In this document: positions 15,666 to 24,151 of the stretch, one piece after another
Position numbering within the stretch: the stretch's first letter is position 1
Layout: each line of letters opens with the position of its first letter
Assembly: GCF_009857475.1 (NCBI RefSeq)
Contig: NZ_WWCJ01000018.1
Coordinates: 49,129-113,128, forward strand
DNA from: Pseudoduganella guangdongensis
GTDB lineage: Bacteria; Pseudomonadota; Gammaproteobacteria; Burkholderiales; Burkholderiaceae_D
Reading direction: 5' to 3'
Length of the DNA: 64,000 nt
Translations under genes and position numbers: made by a program
The notes under the pieces: generated by a model
The model's database searches: none
Told to the model about the DNA's origin: nothing
Seen by the model: only the letters and a program-made list of their open reading frames with translations

Positions 15666-16322
15666 ATGAGCAATTTGAGGCAAGAGTTTATCGCGTTTTC
15701 CGTACAGGCGGGAGTGCTGAAATTCGGCGAGTTTACGACCAAAGCAGGGCGCCAATCGCCCTATTTCTTCAACGCCGGCCTGTTCCATGACGGCGCCACC
15801 CTGGCCAAGCTGGCCGACTTCTACGCCCAGACCCTGCTGGACTCCGGCGTCGAATTCGACATGCTGTTTGGCCCGGCCTACAAGGGCATCACCCTCGCTT
15901 CCGCCACCTCGATGGCGCTGGCCGGCAAGGGCCGCAACACCTCCTTCGCCTACAACCGCAAGGAAGCCAAGGACCACGGCGAAGGCGGCACCCTGGTGGG
16001 CGCCAAGCTGACTGGCAAAGTTGTCATTATTGACGACGTGATCTCGGCCGGCACTTCGGTGCGCGAGTCGGTGGAAATGATCCGCAACGCCGGTGCCGAG
16101 CCGTGCGCGGTGCTGATCGCGCTGGACCGCATGGAACGCGGCGGCAAGGACGGCCAGATGTCCGAACTGTCCGCCGTGCAGGAAGTGAGCAAGAACTACG
16201 GCATCCCGGTGATCTCGATCGGCAACCTGTCCGACCTGTTCACCTACCTGTCGGCCGACCCGTCGCTTGCACAGCACAAGGATGCTGTGGCCGCCTACCG
16301 CAGCAAATACGGCGTAGAGTAA
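15666..16322 (+). CDS. pyrE: Orotate phosphoribosyltransferase
   Basis: This is a 218-residue OPRTase of the length seen in betaproteobacteria. The PRPP-binding motif KVVIIDDVISAGTS is intact, as are the flexible-loop block FAYNRKEAKDHGEGG and the N-terminal GEFTTKAGRQSPYFFNAG. It converts orotate and PRPP to OMP in pyrimidine synthesis. An in-frame TTG lies seven codons upstream, but the ATG at 15666 (MSNLRQEF) fits the family. The gene is divergent from xth. Confidence 0.96.
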   Translation: MSNLRQEFIAFSVQAGVLKFGEFTTKAGRQSPYFFNAGLFHDGATLAKLADFYAQTLLDSGVEFDMLFGPAYKGITLASATSMALAGKGRNTSFAYNRKEAKDHGEGGTLVGAKLTGKVVIIDDVISAGTSVRESVEMIRNAGAEPCAVLIALDRMERGGKDGQMSELSAVQEVSKNYGIPVISIGNLSDLFTYLSADPSLAQHKDAVAAYRSKYGVE

Positions 16323-16394
16323 ACGCGACTGGCGGCAGCGCCGCCTTGTGCTAGACTGCGATTGCTTCCTTACAACATTAAACCGAGGAAAGTA

Positions 16395-16769
16395 ATGAAC
16401 ATAGCAACGCTCAAGGTGTACGGCGACGAAGCCGCCGTCGCGGACGTGCGGGACGGGCTCCCGAGCGAGCCCGACAGCGACTGGAAGAAGGGCGATGTCA
16501 GTCCCACCGGCCGTACCCGCATCGACCACGGCTTCTACGTCTCGCTGGGCACGGACGCCAATCCTGACGTCCTGCTGCGCCAGATCCGCGCTTACCTGCA
16601 CGAATGCCAGGCGCGCGGCATTACCTTTGACGTGGCGCCAATCCAGGCGGAGTTGCGTATTGCCTTCGTTTCCGCCGCGCCCGACCAGGGCTCCTCCACC
16701 CTCGATTTCACGCTGGCCGACCTTGCTCTCTTGCTGGAGATGGGGATTGCGCTGAGCATTTCCTCCTGA
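16395..16769 (+). CDS. DUF4279-like protein
   Basis: This 124-residue protein resembles DUF4279 in outline: a short beta strand start, WKKGD and a GFYVSLG strand, a helical VLLRQIRAYLHECQ, and the terminal LADLALLLEMGIALSIS that is characteristic of the family. Some DUF4279 members are thought to be polymorphic-toxin immunity proteins, but no toxin gene is visible here. AGGAAAG precedes the ATG at 16395. It lies 4 bp upstream of the alpha/beta hydrolase gene, so the two are likely cotranscribed. Confidence 0.65.
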   Translation: MNIATLKVYGDEAAVADVRDGLPSEPDSDWKKGDVSPTGRTRIDHGFYVSLGTDANPDVLLRQIRAYLHECQARGITFDVAPIQAELRIAFVSAAPDQGSSTLDFTLADLALLLEMGIALSISS

Positions 16770-16773
16770 GCGC

Positions 16774-17679
16774 ATGAACCGATTCTCCGAAGACCGCTTC
16801 GCCACCTTCAAGGGCCGCCACGGCGCGGAACGCAAGATCCACATCTGGGAGCCGGAGCAGGCGCCTGCCGGCGTGCTGCTGGCGATCCACGGCGGGCTGG
16901 CGCATGCGGGCGATTATGTGACGCCGGCGCTGTATTTCAAGCAGCACCGCTTTGCCACCGTGGCCTTCGACCTGTGCGGGCATGAGAATGCGCGGCGGGT
17001 GGATATTCCGGACTTCGAGGTCTTCCTGGAGGAGGTGGAGCTGTTCCTGCATTGGGTTAAGCAGCATTTCCCGAATGTGCCGGTGTTTATCATGGGGCAT
17101 TCGATGGGCTCCCTGATTGCCACGCGCTTCGGGCTGGAGCGCTTGCAGCGCGATCCGCTGGTGCAGGGCTTTGTGCTGTCGTCGCCGTATTACGTGAATG
17201 CGATCAAGGTGCCGGCGCTGCTGGAGAAAATGTCGGGCGTGCTGGCAAAGCTGGCGCCGACCATGAAGGTGCCGATGGCGCCGATGACGGATGTGCTGAC
17301 GCACGATAAGGCGATTACGGCGCGGCATCATCGCGACGAGGCGGATGGCGTGCGCGCGAGCGAATGCACGGTGCGCTTTGGCGTGGCGCTGCAGAACGCG
17401 CAGAAGGGACTGGCGGCGCTGATGCCGACCTGGCGCTGGCCGCTATACGCGGTGGTGGCGGGGGATGACAAACTGGCCGACCCGAAGGCGACGCTGGATT
17501 TGCTGGCGATGGTTGATCCCAAGCTGCTGGAGTGCCATGTGCAGCATGAGAACTATCACGAGAACTTCAATGAGGTGAATCGCGAGGAGATCTTCGCGGA
17601 CATCTTGCGCTGGATGTGCGGACGGCTGCGGGCCAAACCGGTAAACCAGGGTCTGACACAAGTGTCAGACCCTGTATGA
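16774..17679 (+). CDS. Alpha/beta hydrolase, lysophospholipase/monoglyceride lipase type
   Basis: The product has 301 residues. The nucleophile elbow FIMGHSMGSLIATRFG and the oxyanion region LLAIHGGLAHAGDY match the Hydrolase_4 (lysophospholipase) group. The acid and His are probably in VVAGDDKLAD and ENYHENFNE. The reading frame does not stop before the family-A repeat: the last 14 or so residues (KPVNQGLTQVSDPV) are encoded by repeat DNA starting at 17635. The natural end may therefore have been altered by repeat insertion. It is convergent with gatB. Confidence 0.88.
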   Translation: MNRFSEDRFATFKGRHGAERKIHIWEPEQAPAGVLLAIHGGLAHAGDYVTPALYFKQHRFATVAFDLCGHENARRVDIPDFEVFLEEVELFLHWVKQHFPNVPVFIMGHSMGSLIATRFGLERLQRDPLVQGFVLSSPYYVNAIKVPALLEKMSGVLAKLAPTMKVPMAPMTDVLTHDKAITARHHRDEADGVRASECTVRFGVALQNAQKGLAALMPTWRWPLYAVVAGDDKLADPKATLDLLAMVDPKLLECHVQHENYHENFNEVNREEIFADILRWMCGRLRAKPVNQGLTQVSDPV

Positions 17680-17779
17680 TCTCGCGCTCGCGGGGTTGGG
17701 TTTAAGTCGCACAACCAACACCACAGGCTGCTGCACGGAAGGGGTCTGACCCTGCGGGCCAGACCCCGGTTTGCCGGTT

Positions 17780-17782
<3 letters not shown>
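17635..17782. repeat. Intergenic palindromic repeat, family A, copy 2 (two-part)
   Basis: The left part (17635-17674) has AAACCGGTAAACC and a GGGTCTGACACA hairpin. The right part (17741-17782) has GGGGTCTGACCC, CCAGACCCCGGTTTG and a CCGGTTTTA edge. They flank about 66 bp of unrelated sequence. The left part is translated as the end of the hydrolase. The right edge provides the gatB stop (TTA at 17780-17782 read on the minus strand). It lies between convergent genes and could act as a bidirectional terminator. Confidence 0.8.
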
Positions 17783-19240
<1,458 letters not shown>

Positions 19241-19259
19241 TTTGTTCTCTCTTTCAAGG

Positions 19260-19310
19260 TCGGGAGGAAGTGAAAAATAGGGACGTACCCCATTTTTCAC
19301 TTCCTCCCGA
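19260..19310. repeat. Long palindrome between gatA and gatB (family B)
   Basis: A 51-bp near-perfect inverted repeat: the 23-base arms begin TCGGGAGGAAGTGAAAAAT and differ at a single base, around an ACGTA centre. It is unrelated to the GGGTCAGACCC family. It lies 19 bp before the gatB start codon and 5 bp after the gatA stop. In mRNA it would form a very stable hairpin, but no T tract follows in the direction of transcription, so it does not look like a classical terminator. Confidence 0.85.
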
Positions 19311-19315
19311 ATTTC

Positions 19316-20791
19316 TTAGATGCCAGCCGGGGCGCGTTTGTGCCAGTCGGTTGCTTGCTGGAACTGGTGGGCCACATTCAGCAGCTTCGCTTCGGCGAAG
19401 TAGTTGCCGATGATTTGCAGGCCGACCGGGCGCTTGGCGTTCTTTTCGCCTTCGCCGAATCCGCATGGGATCGACATGCCGGGCAGGCCGGCCAGGCTGG
19501 TGGACAGGGTGAAGATGTCGGCCAGGTAGTTCGCTACCGGGTCGTCGGCCTTCGAACCCAGGTCCCAGGCGACGGTCGGGGCCACCGGGCCCATGATCAC
19601 GTCGCACTGGCTGCCCAGCACGTTGGCGAAGTCCTGCGTGATCTTGCGGCGGATCTTCTGCGCTTTCAGGTAGTAGGCGTCGTAGTAGCCGTGGCACAGG
19701 ATGTAGGTGCCGACCATGATGCGGCGCTGTACTTCCGGGCCGAAGCCCTGGGCGCGGCTCTTCTTGTACATGTCCTGCAGGTCTTTGTAGCCTTCGGCGC
19801 GGTGGCCATAGCGCACGCCGTCAAAGCGCGACAGGTTGGACGAGGCTTCGGCCGGGGCAATCATGTAGTAGGCCGGGATCGACAGCGCGGTGTTCGGCAG
19901 CGAGATGTCGACCAGGGTGGCGCCCAGCTCGACGAACTTGGCCAGCGCGGCGCGTACGGCTTTTTCCACGTCGGCGGCCAGGCCTTCGCCGAAGTATTCC
20001 TTCGGCACGCCGATACGCAGGCCGGTCAGCGGCTGGTTCAGGTCGCGCGTGTAGTCTTCGGCGGCGTTGCCTTGCTCGGCGGTCAGGCTGGTGGAGTCGC
20101 GTTCGTCAAAGCCGGTCATGGTGGACAGCAGCAGTGCGCAGTCTTCCGCGGTTTGCGCCATCGGGCCGGCCTGGTCGAGCGAGGAGGCGAAGGCGATCAT
20201 GCCGAAGCGCGAGGCGCGGCCGTAGGTCGGCTTGATGCCGGTGATGCCGCAGAACGATGCCGGCTGGCGGATCGAGCCGCCGGTGTCGGTGCCGGTCACG
20301 CCGGGCGCCAGGCGCGCGGCAACCGCTGCGCCGGAGCCGCCGGAGGAGCCGCCTGGCACCGCCGACTTGTCCCACGGGTTTTTTACGGCGCCGAAAGCCG
20401 AGTTCTCATTGGAGGAGCCCATGGCGAATTCGTCGCAATTGAGCTTGCCCAGGTTGACCATGCCGGCGTCCAGCATTTTCTGCACCACGGTGGCGTCGAA
20501 CGGGCTGGTGTAGTTGGCCAGCATTTTCGAGCCGGCGGTGGAGCGCCAGCCTTGGGTCACGAAGATGTCTTTGTGGGCGATCGGCACGCCGGTCAGGGGC
20601 GTGGCGGTGCCGTTGGCGATGCGCTGGTCGGCTGCCTCGGCCTGGGCCAGGGTCAGGGCGCGGTCAACGTGCAGGAAGGCGTTCAGGTCGCTTTTTTCGA
20701 TGCGGTCGAGGAAGTGGGTCGCCAGTTGGACGGCGCTGACTTCTTTCTTTTGCAGCAGCTCGGAGAGCTCTTTGATTGTTTTGTTGTGCAT
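19316..20791 (-). CDS. gatA: Aspartyl/glutamyl-tRNA amidotransferase subunit A
   Basis: This is a 491-residue amidase-signature protein. The catalytic Ser-cisSer-Lys triad is intact: Lys74 in PIAHKDIF, Ser149 in PGGSSGGSGAAVAA and Ser173 in TDTGGSIRQPA. It releases ammonia from glutamine and channels it to GatB. The ATG at 20789-20791 is just downstream of a family-A palindrome that fills the gatC-gatA spacer; only about 13 bases with AAGGAAAACG separate the repeat edge from the start, so the ribosome-binding site is intact. Confidence 0.97.
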   Translation of the reverse strand: MHNKTIKELSELLQKKEVSAVQLATHFLDRIEKSDLNAFLHVDRALTLAQAEAADQRIANGTATPLTGVPIAHKDIFVTQGWRSTAGSKMLANYTSPFDATVVQKMLDAGMVNLGKLNCDEFAMGSSNENSAFGAVKNPWDKSAVPGGSSGGSGAAVAARLAPGVTGTDTGGSIRQPASFCGITGIKPTYGRASRFGMIAFASSLDQAGPMAQTAEDCALLLSTMTGFDERDSTSLTAEQGNAAEDYTRDLNQPLTGLRIGVPKEYFGEGLAADVEKAVRAALAKFVELGATLVDISLPNTALSIPAYYMIAPAEASSNLSRFDGVRYGHRAEGYKDLQDMYKKSRAQGFGPEVQRRIMVGTYILCHGYYDAYYLKAQKIRRKITQDFANVLGSQCDVIMGPVAPTVAWDLGSKADDPVANYLADIFTLSTSLAGLPGMSIPCGFGEGEKNAKRPVGLQIIGNYFAEAKLLNVAHQFQQATDWHKRAPAGI

Positions 20792-20804
20792 TCGTTTTCC
20801 TTTT

Positions 20805-20923
20805 TAAACCCGGTAAACCGGGGTACGACCCAAGGGTCGGACCCCAGTCGGCGGCAGCCGCGTGGTCTGGGTCAGACGGGACGGCCATCCGGCTTGGGTC
20901 TGACCCAGGTGTGCCGGGTTTTA
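20805..20923. repeat. Intergenic palindromic repeat, family A, copy 3
   Basis: This copy is 119 bp, with edges TAAACCCGGTAAACCGGGG and GTGCCGGGTTTTA. Internal GGTCTGGGTCAGAC and TTGGGTCTGACCCAG blocks surround diverged GC-rich sequence. It fills the spacer between gatC and gatA inside one operon. On the minus strand its first bases supply the gatC stop codon (TTA at 20921-20923). It is the longest contiguous copy and less regular than copies 1 and 4. Confidence 0.85.
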
Positions 20924-21220
20924 GTCGATCACCTTCGGCACCAGATACAGGCCATCTTCGGTCTTCGGCGCCACCTTCTGGTATTCCTCGCGGCGATTCG
21001 GCTCGGTCGCCACGTCTTCGCGCAGGCGCAGGGCGACTTGCATGGCGTTGGCCAGCGGGTGGGACAGCGGGGCGACACCCTCGGTGTCCACGGCCTGCAT
21101 CTGCTCGGCCAGCGCGAAAATGCCATTCAGCTTGTCCAGCATATTGGCGGTATGGGCTTCGTCCATCTCCAACTGGGCCAGTTTGGCGATGCGTTCAACG
21201 TCGTTCAGTGTCAGGGACAT
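20921..21220 (-). CDS. gatC: Aspartyl/glutamyl-tRNA amidotransferase subunit C
   Basis: This 99-residue GatC starts MSLTLNDVERIAKLAQLEMDE, with the belt motif GVAPLSHPLANAMQVALRLREDVATE and the ending GLYLVPKVID. It wraps around and stabilises the GatAB complex. It is the first gene of gatCAB and is divergent from mreB, with 238 bp between start codons. A family-A repeat begins at its stop codon. Confidence 0.95.
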   Translation of the reverse strand: MSLTLNDVERIAKLAQLEMDEAHTANMLDKLNGIFALAEQMQAVDTEGVAPLSHPLANAMQVALRLREDVATEPNRREEYQKVAPKTEDGLYLVPKVID

Positions 21221-21458
21221 GGAATTGTCAGAAATGTAATTTATTGGATCGGTTGCCTATCACCAGTTAAATCGCGGCCAACGCCGCATATTTCAACGGT
21301 TGCGTGCTCGCACAATAGAGTGGATTTAAGGCAAATATCCTGTAGATTATAAGGTACAATCGCGGGTTAATGCGTTGCTGGTGCTGAATTCCCGCCCGGC
21401 TGCATTGAACCAGATTCCCAAATAACGAATTTTGCGCATTGCGCCCTACAGGACACTC

Positions 21459-22502
21459 ATGTTTGGTTTTTTACGTCGCTATATTTCGTCTGACCTGGCC
21501 ATCGACCTGGGCACGGCGAACACCCTGATTTACGTCCGCGGTTCCGGCATCGTGCTGGACGAGCCTTCGGTCGTTGCCATCCGCCAGGAAGGCGGCCCGA
21601 ACGGCAAGAAAACGATCCAGGCCGTTGGTAAAGAAGCAAAACAGATGCTGGGTAAAGTCCCTGGCAACATCGAGGCGATCCGCCCGATGAAAGACGGCGT
21701 GATCGCCGACTTCACCGTCACCGAGCAGATGCTGAAGCAATTCATCCGCATGGTGCACGACTCCAAGTTCTTCCGCCCGTCGCCGCGCATCATCATTTGC
21801 GTGCCGTGCGGCTCGACCCAGGTGGAACGCCGCGCGATCCGCGAATCGGCGCTGGGCGCCGGCGCTTCGCAGGTGTACCTGATCGAAGAACCAATGGCGG
21901 CGGCAATCGGCGCCGGCCTGCCAGTGTCCGACGCGACCGGCTCCATGGTGGTCGACATCGGCGGCGGCACCACCGAGGTGGGCATCATCTCGCTGGGCGG
22001 CATGGTGTACAAGGGCTCGGTGCGCGTGGGCGGCGACAAGTTCGACGAGGCGATCGTCAACTATATCCGCCGCAACTATGGCATGCTGATCGGCGAACAG
22101 ACCGCGGAAGCGATCAAGAAGGCCATCGGCTCCGCTTTCCCTGGCTCTGAAGTCAAGGAAATGGAAGTCAAGGGCCGCAACCTGTCGGAAGGTATCCCGC
22201 GCTCCTTCACCATCTCGTCCAACGAGATCCTGGAAGCGCTGACCGACCCGCTGAACAACATCGTTTCCGCCGTGAAGAACGCGCTGGAACAAACCCCGCC
22301 GGAACTGGGCGCGGACATCGCGGAAAAAGGCATGATGCTGACCGGCGGCGGCGCGCTGCTGCGCGACCTGGACCGTCTGCTGATGGAAGAAACCGGCCTG
22401 CCGGTGCTGGTGGCCGAAGATCCGCTGACCTGCGTGGTGCGCGGCTCCGGCCTGGCGCTGGAGCGCATGGACCAGCTGGGGTCCATCTTCTCCTACGAGT
22501 AA
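21459..22502 (+). CDS. mreB: Rod shape-determining protein MreB
   Basis: This 347-residue bacterial actin starts MFGFLRRYISSDLAIDLGTANT, with phosphate-binding loops DLGTANTLIYVRG and MVVDIGGGTTEVGIISLGG and the adenosine block MLTGGGALLRDLD. The length equals that of E. coli MreB. MreB filaments guide lateral-wall synthesis. An in-frame TTG nine codons upstream is rejected because the family starts at MFGF. It opens the operon mreB-mreC-mreD-mrdA-rodA-rlpA. The 238-bp upstream region is AT-richer than its surroundings and must hold its promoter, but I cannot define the hexamers with confidence. Confidence 0.97.
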   Translation: MFGFLRRYISSDLAIDLGTANTLIYVRGSGIVLDEPSVVAIRQEGGPNGKKTIQAVGKEAKQMLGKVPGNIEAIRPMKDGVIADFTVTEQMLKQFIRMVHDSKFFRPSPRIIICVPCGSTQVERRAIRESALGAGASQVYLIEEPMAAAIGAGLPVSDATGSMVVDIGGGTTEVGIISLGGMVYKGSVRVGGDKFDEAIVNYIRRNYGMLIGEQTAEAIKKAIGSAFPGSEVKEMEVKGRNLSEGIPRSFTISSNEILEALTDPLNNIVSAVKNALEQTPPELGADIAEKGMMLTGGGALLRDLDRLLMEETGLPVLVAEDPLTCVVRGSGLALERMDQLGSIFSYE

Positions 22503-22512
22503 GGTTGAGTAA

Positions 22513-22534
22513 AAGGGCAGCGCGAGCTGCCCTT
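22513..22534 (+). terminator. Hairpin between mreB and mreC (attenuator or stability element)
   Basis: A perfect 9-bp stem, AAGGGCAGC and GCTGCCCTT, closed by a GCGA (GNRA) tetraloop. It ends 14 bp before the mreC start and is followed only by CTTAATT, so it is at best a weak terminator. It may lower mreCD expression relative to mreB or protect the mreB 3' end. Confidence 0.6.
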
Positions 22535-22548
22535 CTTAATTGGAAGAC

Positions 22549-23640
22549 ATGGAATACAGTCCACCGCCACTGTTCAAGCAAGGCGCGTCCGCCCGTTTTA
22601 AGATGATGGTGTTCGCGTGCATTTCGATCGCGCTGCTCCTGGCCGATTCGCGCATGAATGCGCTGTCGGAGGTGCGGAAGGGCGTCGGCTTTGTCCTCAA
22701 TCCCCTGCAGAAGGTTGCCTTGCTGCCGCGCGACGCGATGTACGGCATGGGGGAGTATTTCTCGACTTTGTCCAAGCTGGAAAAGCAAGTCCATGCGCTG
22801 CAACAGCAGCAGATCGCGGCATCGCAGGCTTTGCAGCAGGCGCAGCTCTACCAGGCCGAAAACAACCAGTTGCGCAAGCTGCTGGACGCGCAGCAGCGCG
22901 TGCCGGGCAAATCGCAGCTGGCGGAAATCCTCTACGAAGCGCGCGATGTCTTCACGCGCAAGGTGATCCTGAACCGGGGCACCCAGCATGGGGTCGTGGC
23001 CGGCCTGCCGGTGATCGATAACCAGGGCGTGGTGGGGCAGGTGACGCGTGTTTTCGCCTATACCTCCGAAGTCACGCTGCTGACCGATAAGGAGCAGGCG
23101 ATTCCGGTGCAGATCCTGCGCAACGGCTTGCGCTCGGTGGCGGTTGGCCGTGGCCAGTCGGGCAACCTGGACCTGCGCTTCATGGCGCCGACTGCCGATG
23201 TGGTGGTGGGCGATATCCTGATCACTTCCGGTATCGATGGCGTGTACCCGGCCGGCCTGGCTGTGGCGCGCGTGGTGCAGGTGGAAAGCCATGCCGCCGG
23301 CGCGTTCGGGCGCGTGGTGTGCGCGCCGCTGGCGGGCATCGAGCGCAATACGGCGCTACTGATCCTGATGTCGCTGCCGGAGATGCCGCCGCGTCCGCCG
23401 GAAGAGGAGCCTGTCACCAAACCGCCCAAGAAAAAGGCCAAGGATGCCGCCGCCGCTGGCGAGGCCCCTGCCGCGGGCACCGCACCCGCCGCTGGCCAAG
23501 CACCCGCCGCTGGCGCACCGCGCGCGCCGCAGGCCGCAGGCACCGCGCCAGCCGGCATGACGCCGACGCTTAGCCTGCCGCCAGGCAGCCGCGCCGCCAC
23601 GCCGGCCGCCGCCCCCGCACCGAAGGAGACGACCCGATGA
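22549..23640 (+). CDS. mreC: Rod shape-determining protein MreC
   Basis: This 363-residue bitopic protein has a short cytoplasmic N-terminus and one membrane helix (FKMMVFACISIALLLADSR). A periplasmic coiled coil follows (about 75-115, LEKQVHALQQQQIAASQALQ), then the two beta-barrel lobes (VILNRGTQHGVVAGLPVIDN, GDILITSGIDGVYPAGLAVA). The last 80 or so residues are a low-complexity Ala/Pro/Lys tail beyond the usual domain end. The start is the ATG at 22549 with GGAAGA before it; the frame opens three codons earlier at TTG. Its stop overlaps mreD (ATGA). Confidence 0.94.
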   Translation: MEYSPPPLFKQGASARFKMMVFACISIALLLADSRMNALSEVRKGVGFVLNPLQKVALLPRDAMYGMGEYFSTLSKLEKQVHALQQQQIAASQALQQAQLYQAENNQLRKLLDAQQRVPGKSQLAEILYEARDVFTRKVILNRGTQHGVVAGLPVIDNQGVVGQVTRVFAYTSEVTLLTDKEQAIPVQILRNGLRSVAVGRGQSGNLDLRFMAPTADVVVGDILITSGIDGVYPAGLAVARVVQVESHAAGAFGRVVCAPLAGIERNTALLILMSLPEMPPRPPEEEPVTKPPKKKAKDAAAAGEAPAAGTAPAAGQAPAAGAPRAPQAAGTAPAGMTPTLSLPPGSRAATPAAAPAPKETTR

Positions 23641-24149
23641 ATCGTCCACAATACATCCTGCTGCCGGTCAGCCCGCTGTTCATCATGTTCAGCATGCTGT
23701 GCGCCGTGCTGCTGAATATGCTGCCCTGGGGCCGCTTTGTCGCCGCGCCCGACTTCGTGGCGCTGGCCCTGGTATTCTGGGGCGTGCACCAGCCGCGCAA
23801 GGTCGGCATCGGCACCGCCTTTTGCCTGGGCCTGCTGATGGACGTGCACGACGCCTCCCTGATGGGCGAGAACGCACTGTCCTACACGCTGCTGTCCTAC
23901 TTCGCGATCATGCTGCACCGCCGTATCCTGTGGTTCCGCGTGACCACGCAAATCCTGCACGTGCTGCCGCTGCTGCTGCTGGCGCAAACGGTGCAGATGC
24001 TGGTGCGCTTCATGGTGGCCGGTAAATTCCCCGGCTGGTTCTTCTTCATCGAAAGCCTGGTCGCCGCCTTGCTGTGGCCCTTGGCCACCATGCTGCTGCT
24101 GGCGCCGCAGCGCCGCGCCGTCGATAAAGACCACACCCGTCCGATCTGA
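23637..24149 (+). CDS. mreD: Rod shape-determining protein MreD
   Basis: This 170-residue inner-membrane protein has about five hydrophobic helices, from MNRPQYILLPVSPLFIMFSM to SLVAALLWPLATMLLLAPQR. It has the MreD motif FCLGLLMDVHDASLMGENAL. It belongs to the elongasome with MreC, RodA and PBP2. It overlaps mreC by ATGA and is 2 bp from mrdA, so translation is probably coupled. Confidence 0.93.
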   Translation: MNRPQYILLPVSPLFIMFSMLCAVLLNMLPWGRFVAAPDFVALALVFWGVHQPRKVGIGTAFCLGLLMDVHDASLMGENALSYTLLSYFAIMLHRRILWFRVTTQILHVLPLLLLAQTVQMLVRFMVAGKFPGWFFFIESLVAALLWPLATMLLLAPQRRAVDKDHTRPI

Positions 24150-24151
24150 GC

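Noticed and set aside
16331..16345. GGCGGC-AGC-GCCGCC hairpin after pyrE as a terminator
   Set aside because: The stem is only 6 bp and is followed by TTGTG rather than a T tract, so termination is not supported.
15618..16844. A 409-codon upstream extension of the xth reading frame on the minus strand
   Set aside because: It is antisense to pyrE and the DUF4279-like gene, has no family resemblance, and xth has its own family-typical ATG at 15617. It reflects high GC.
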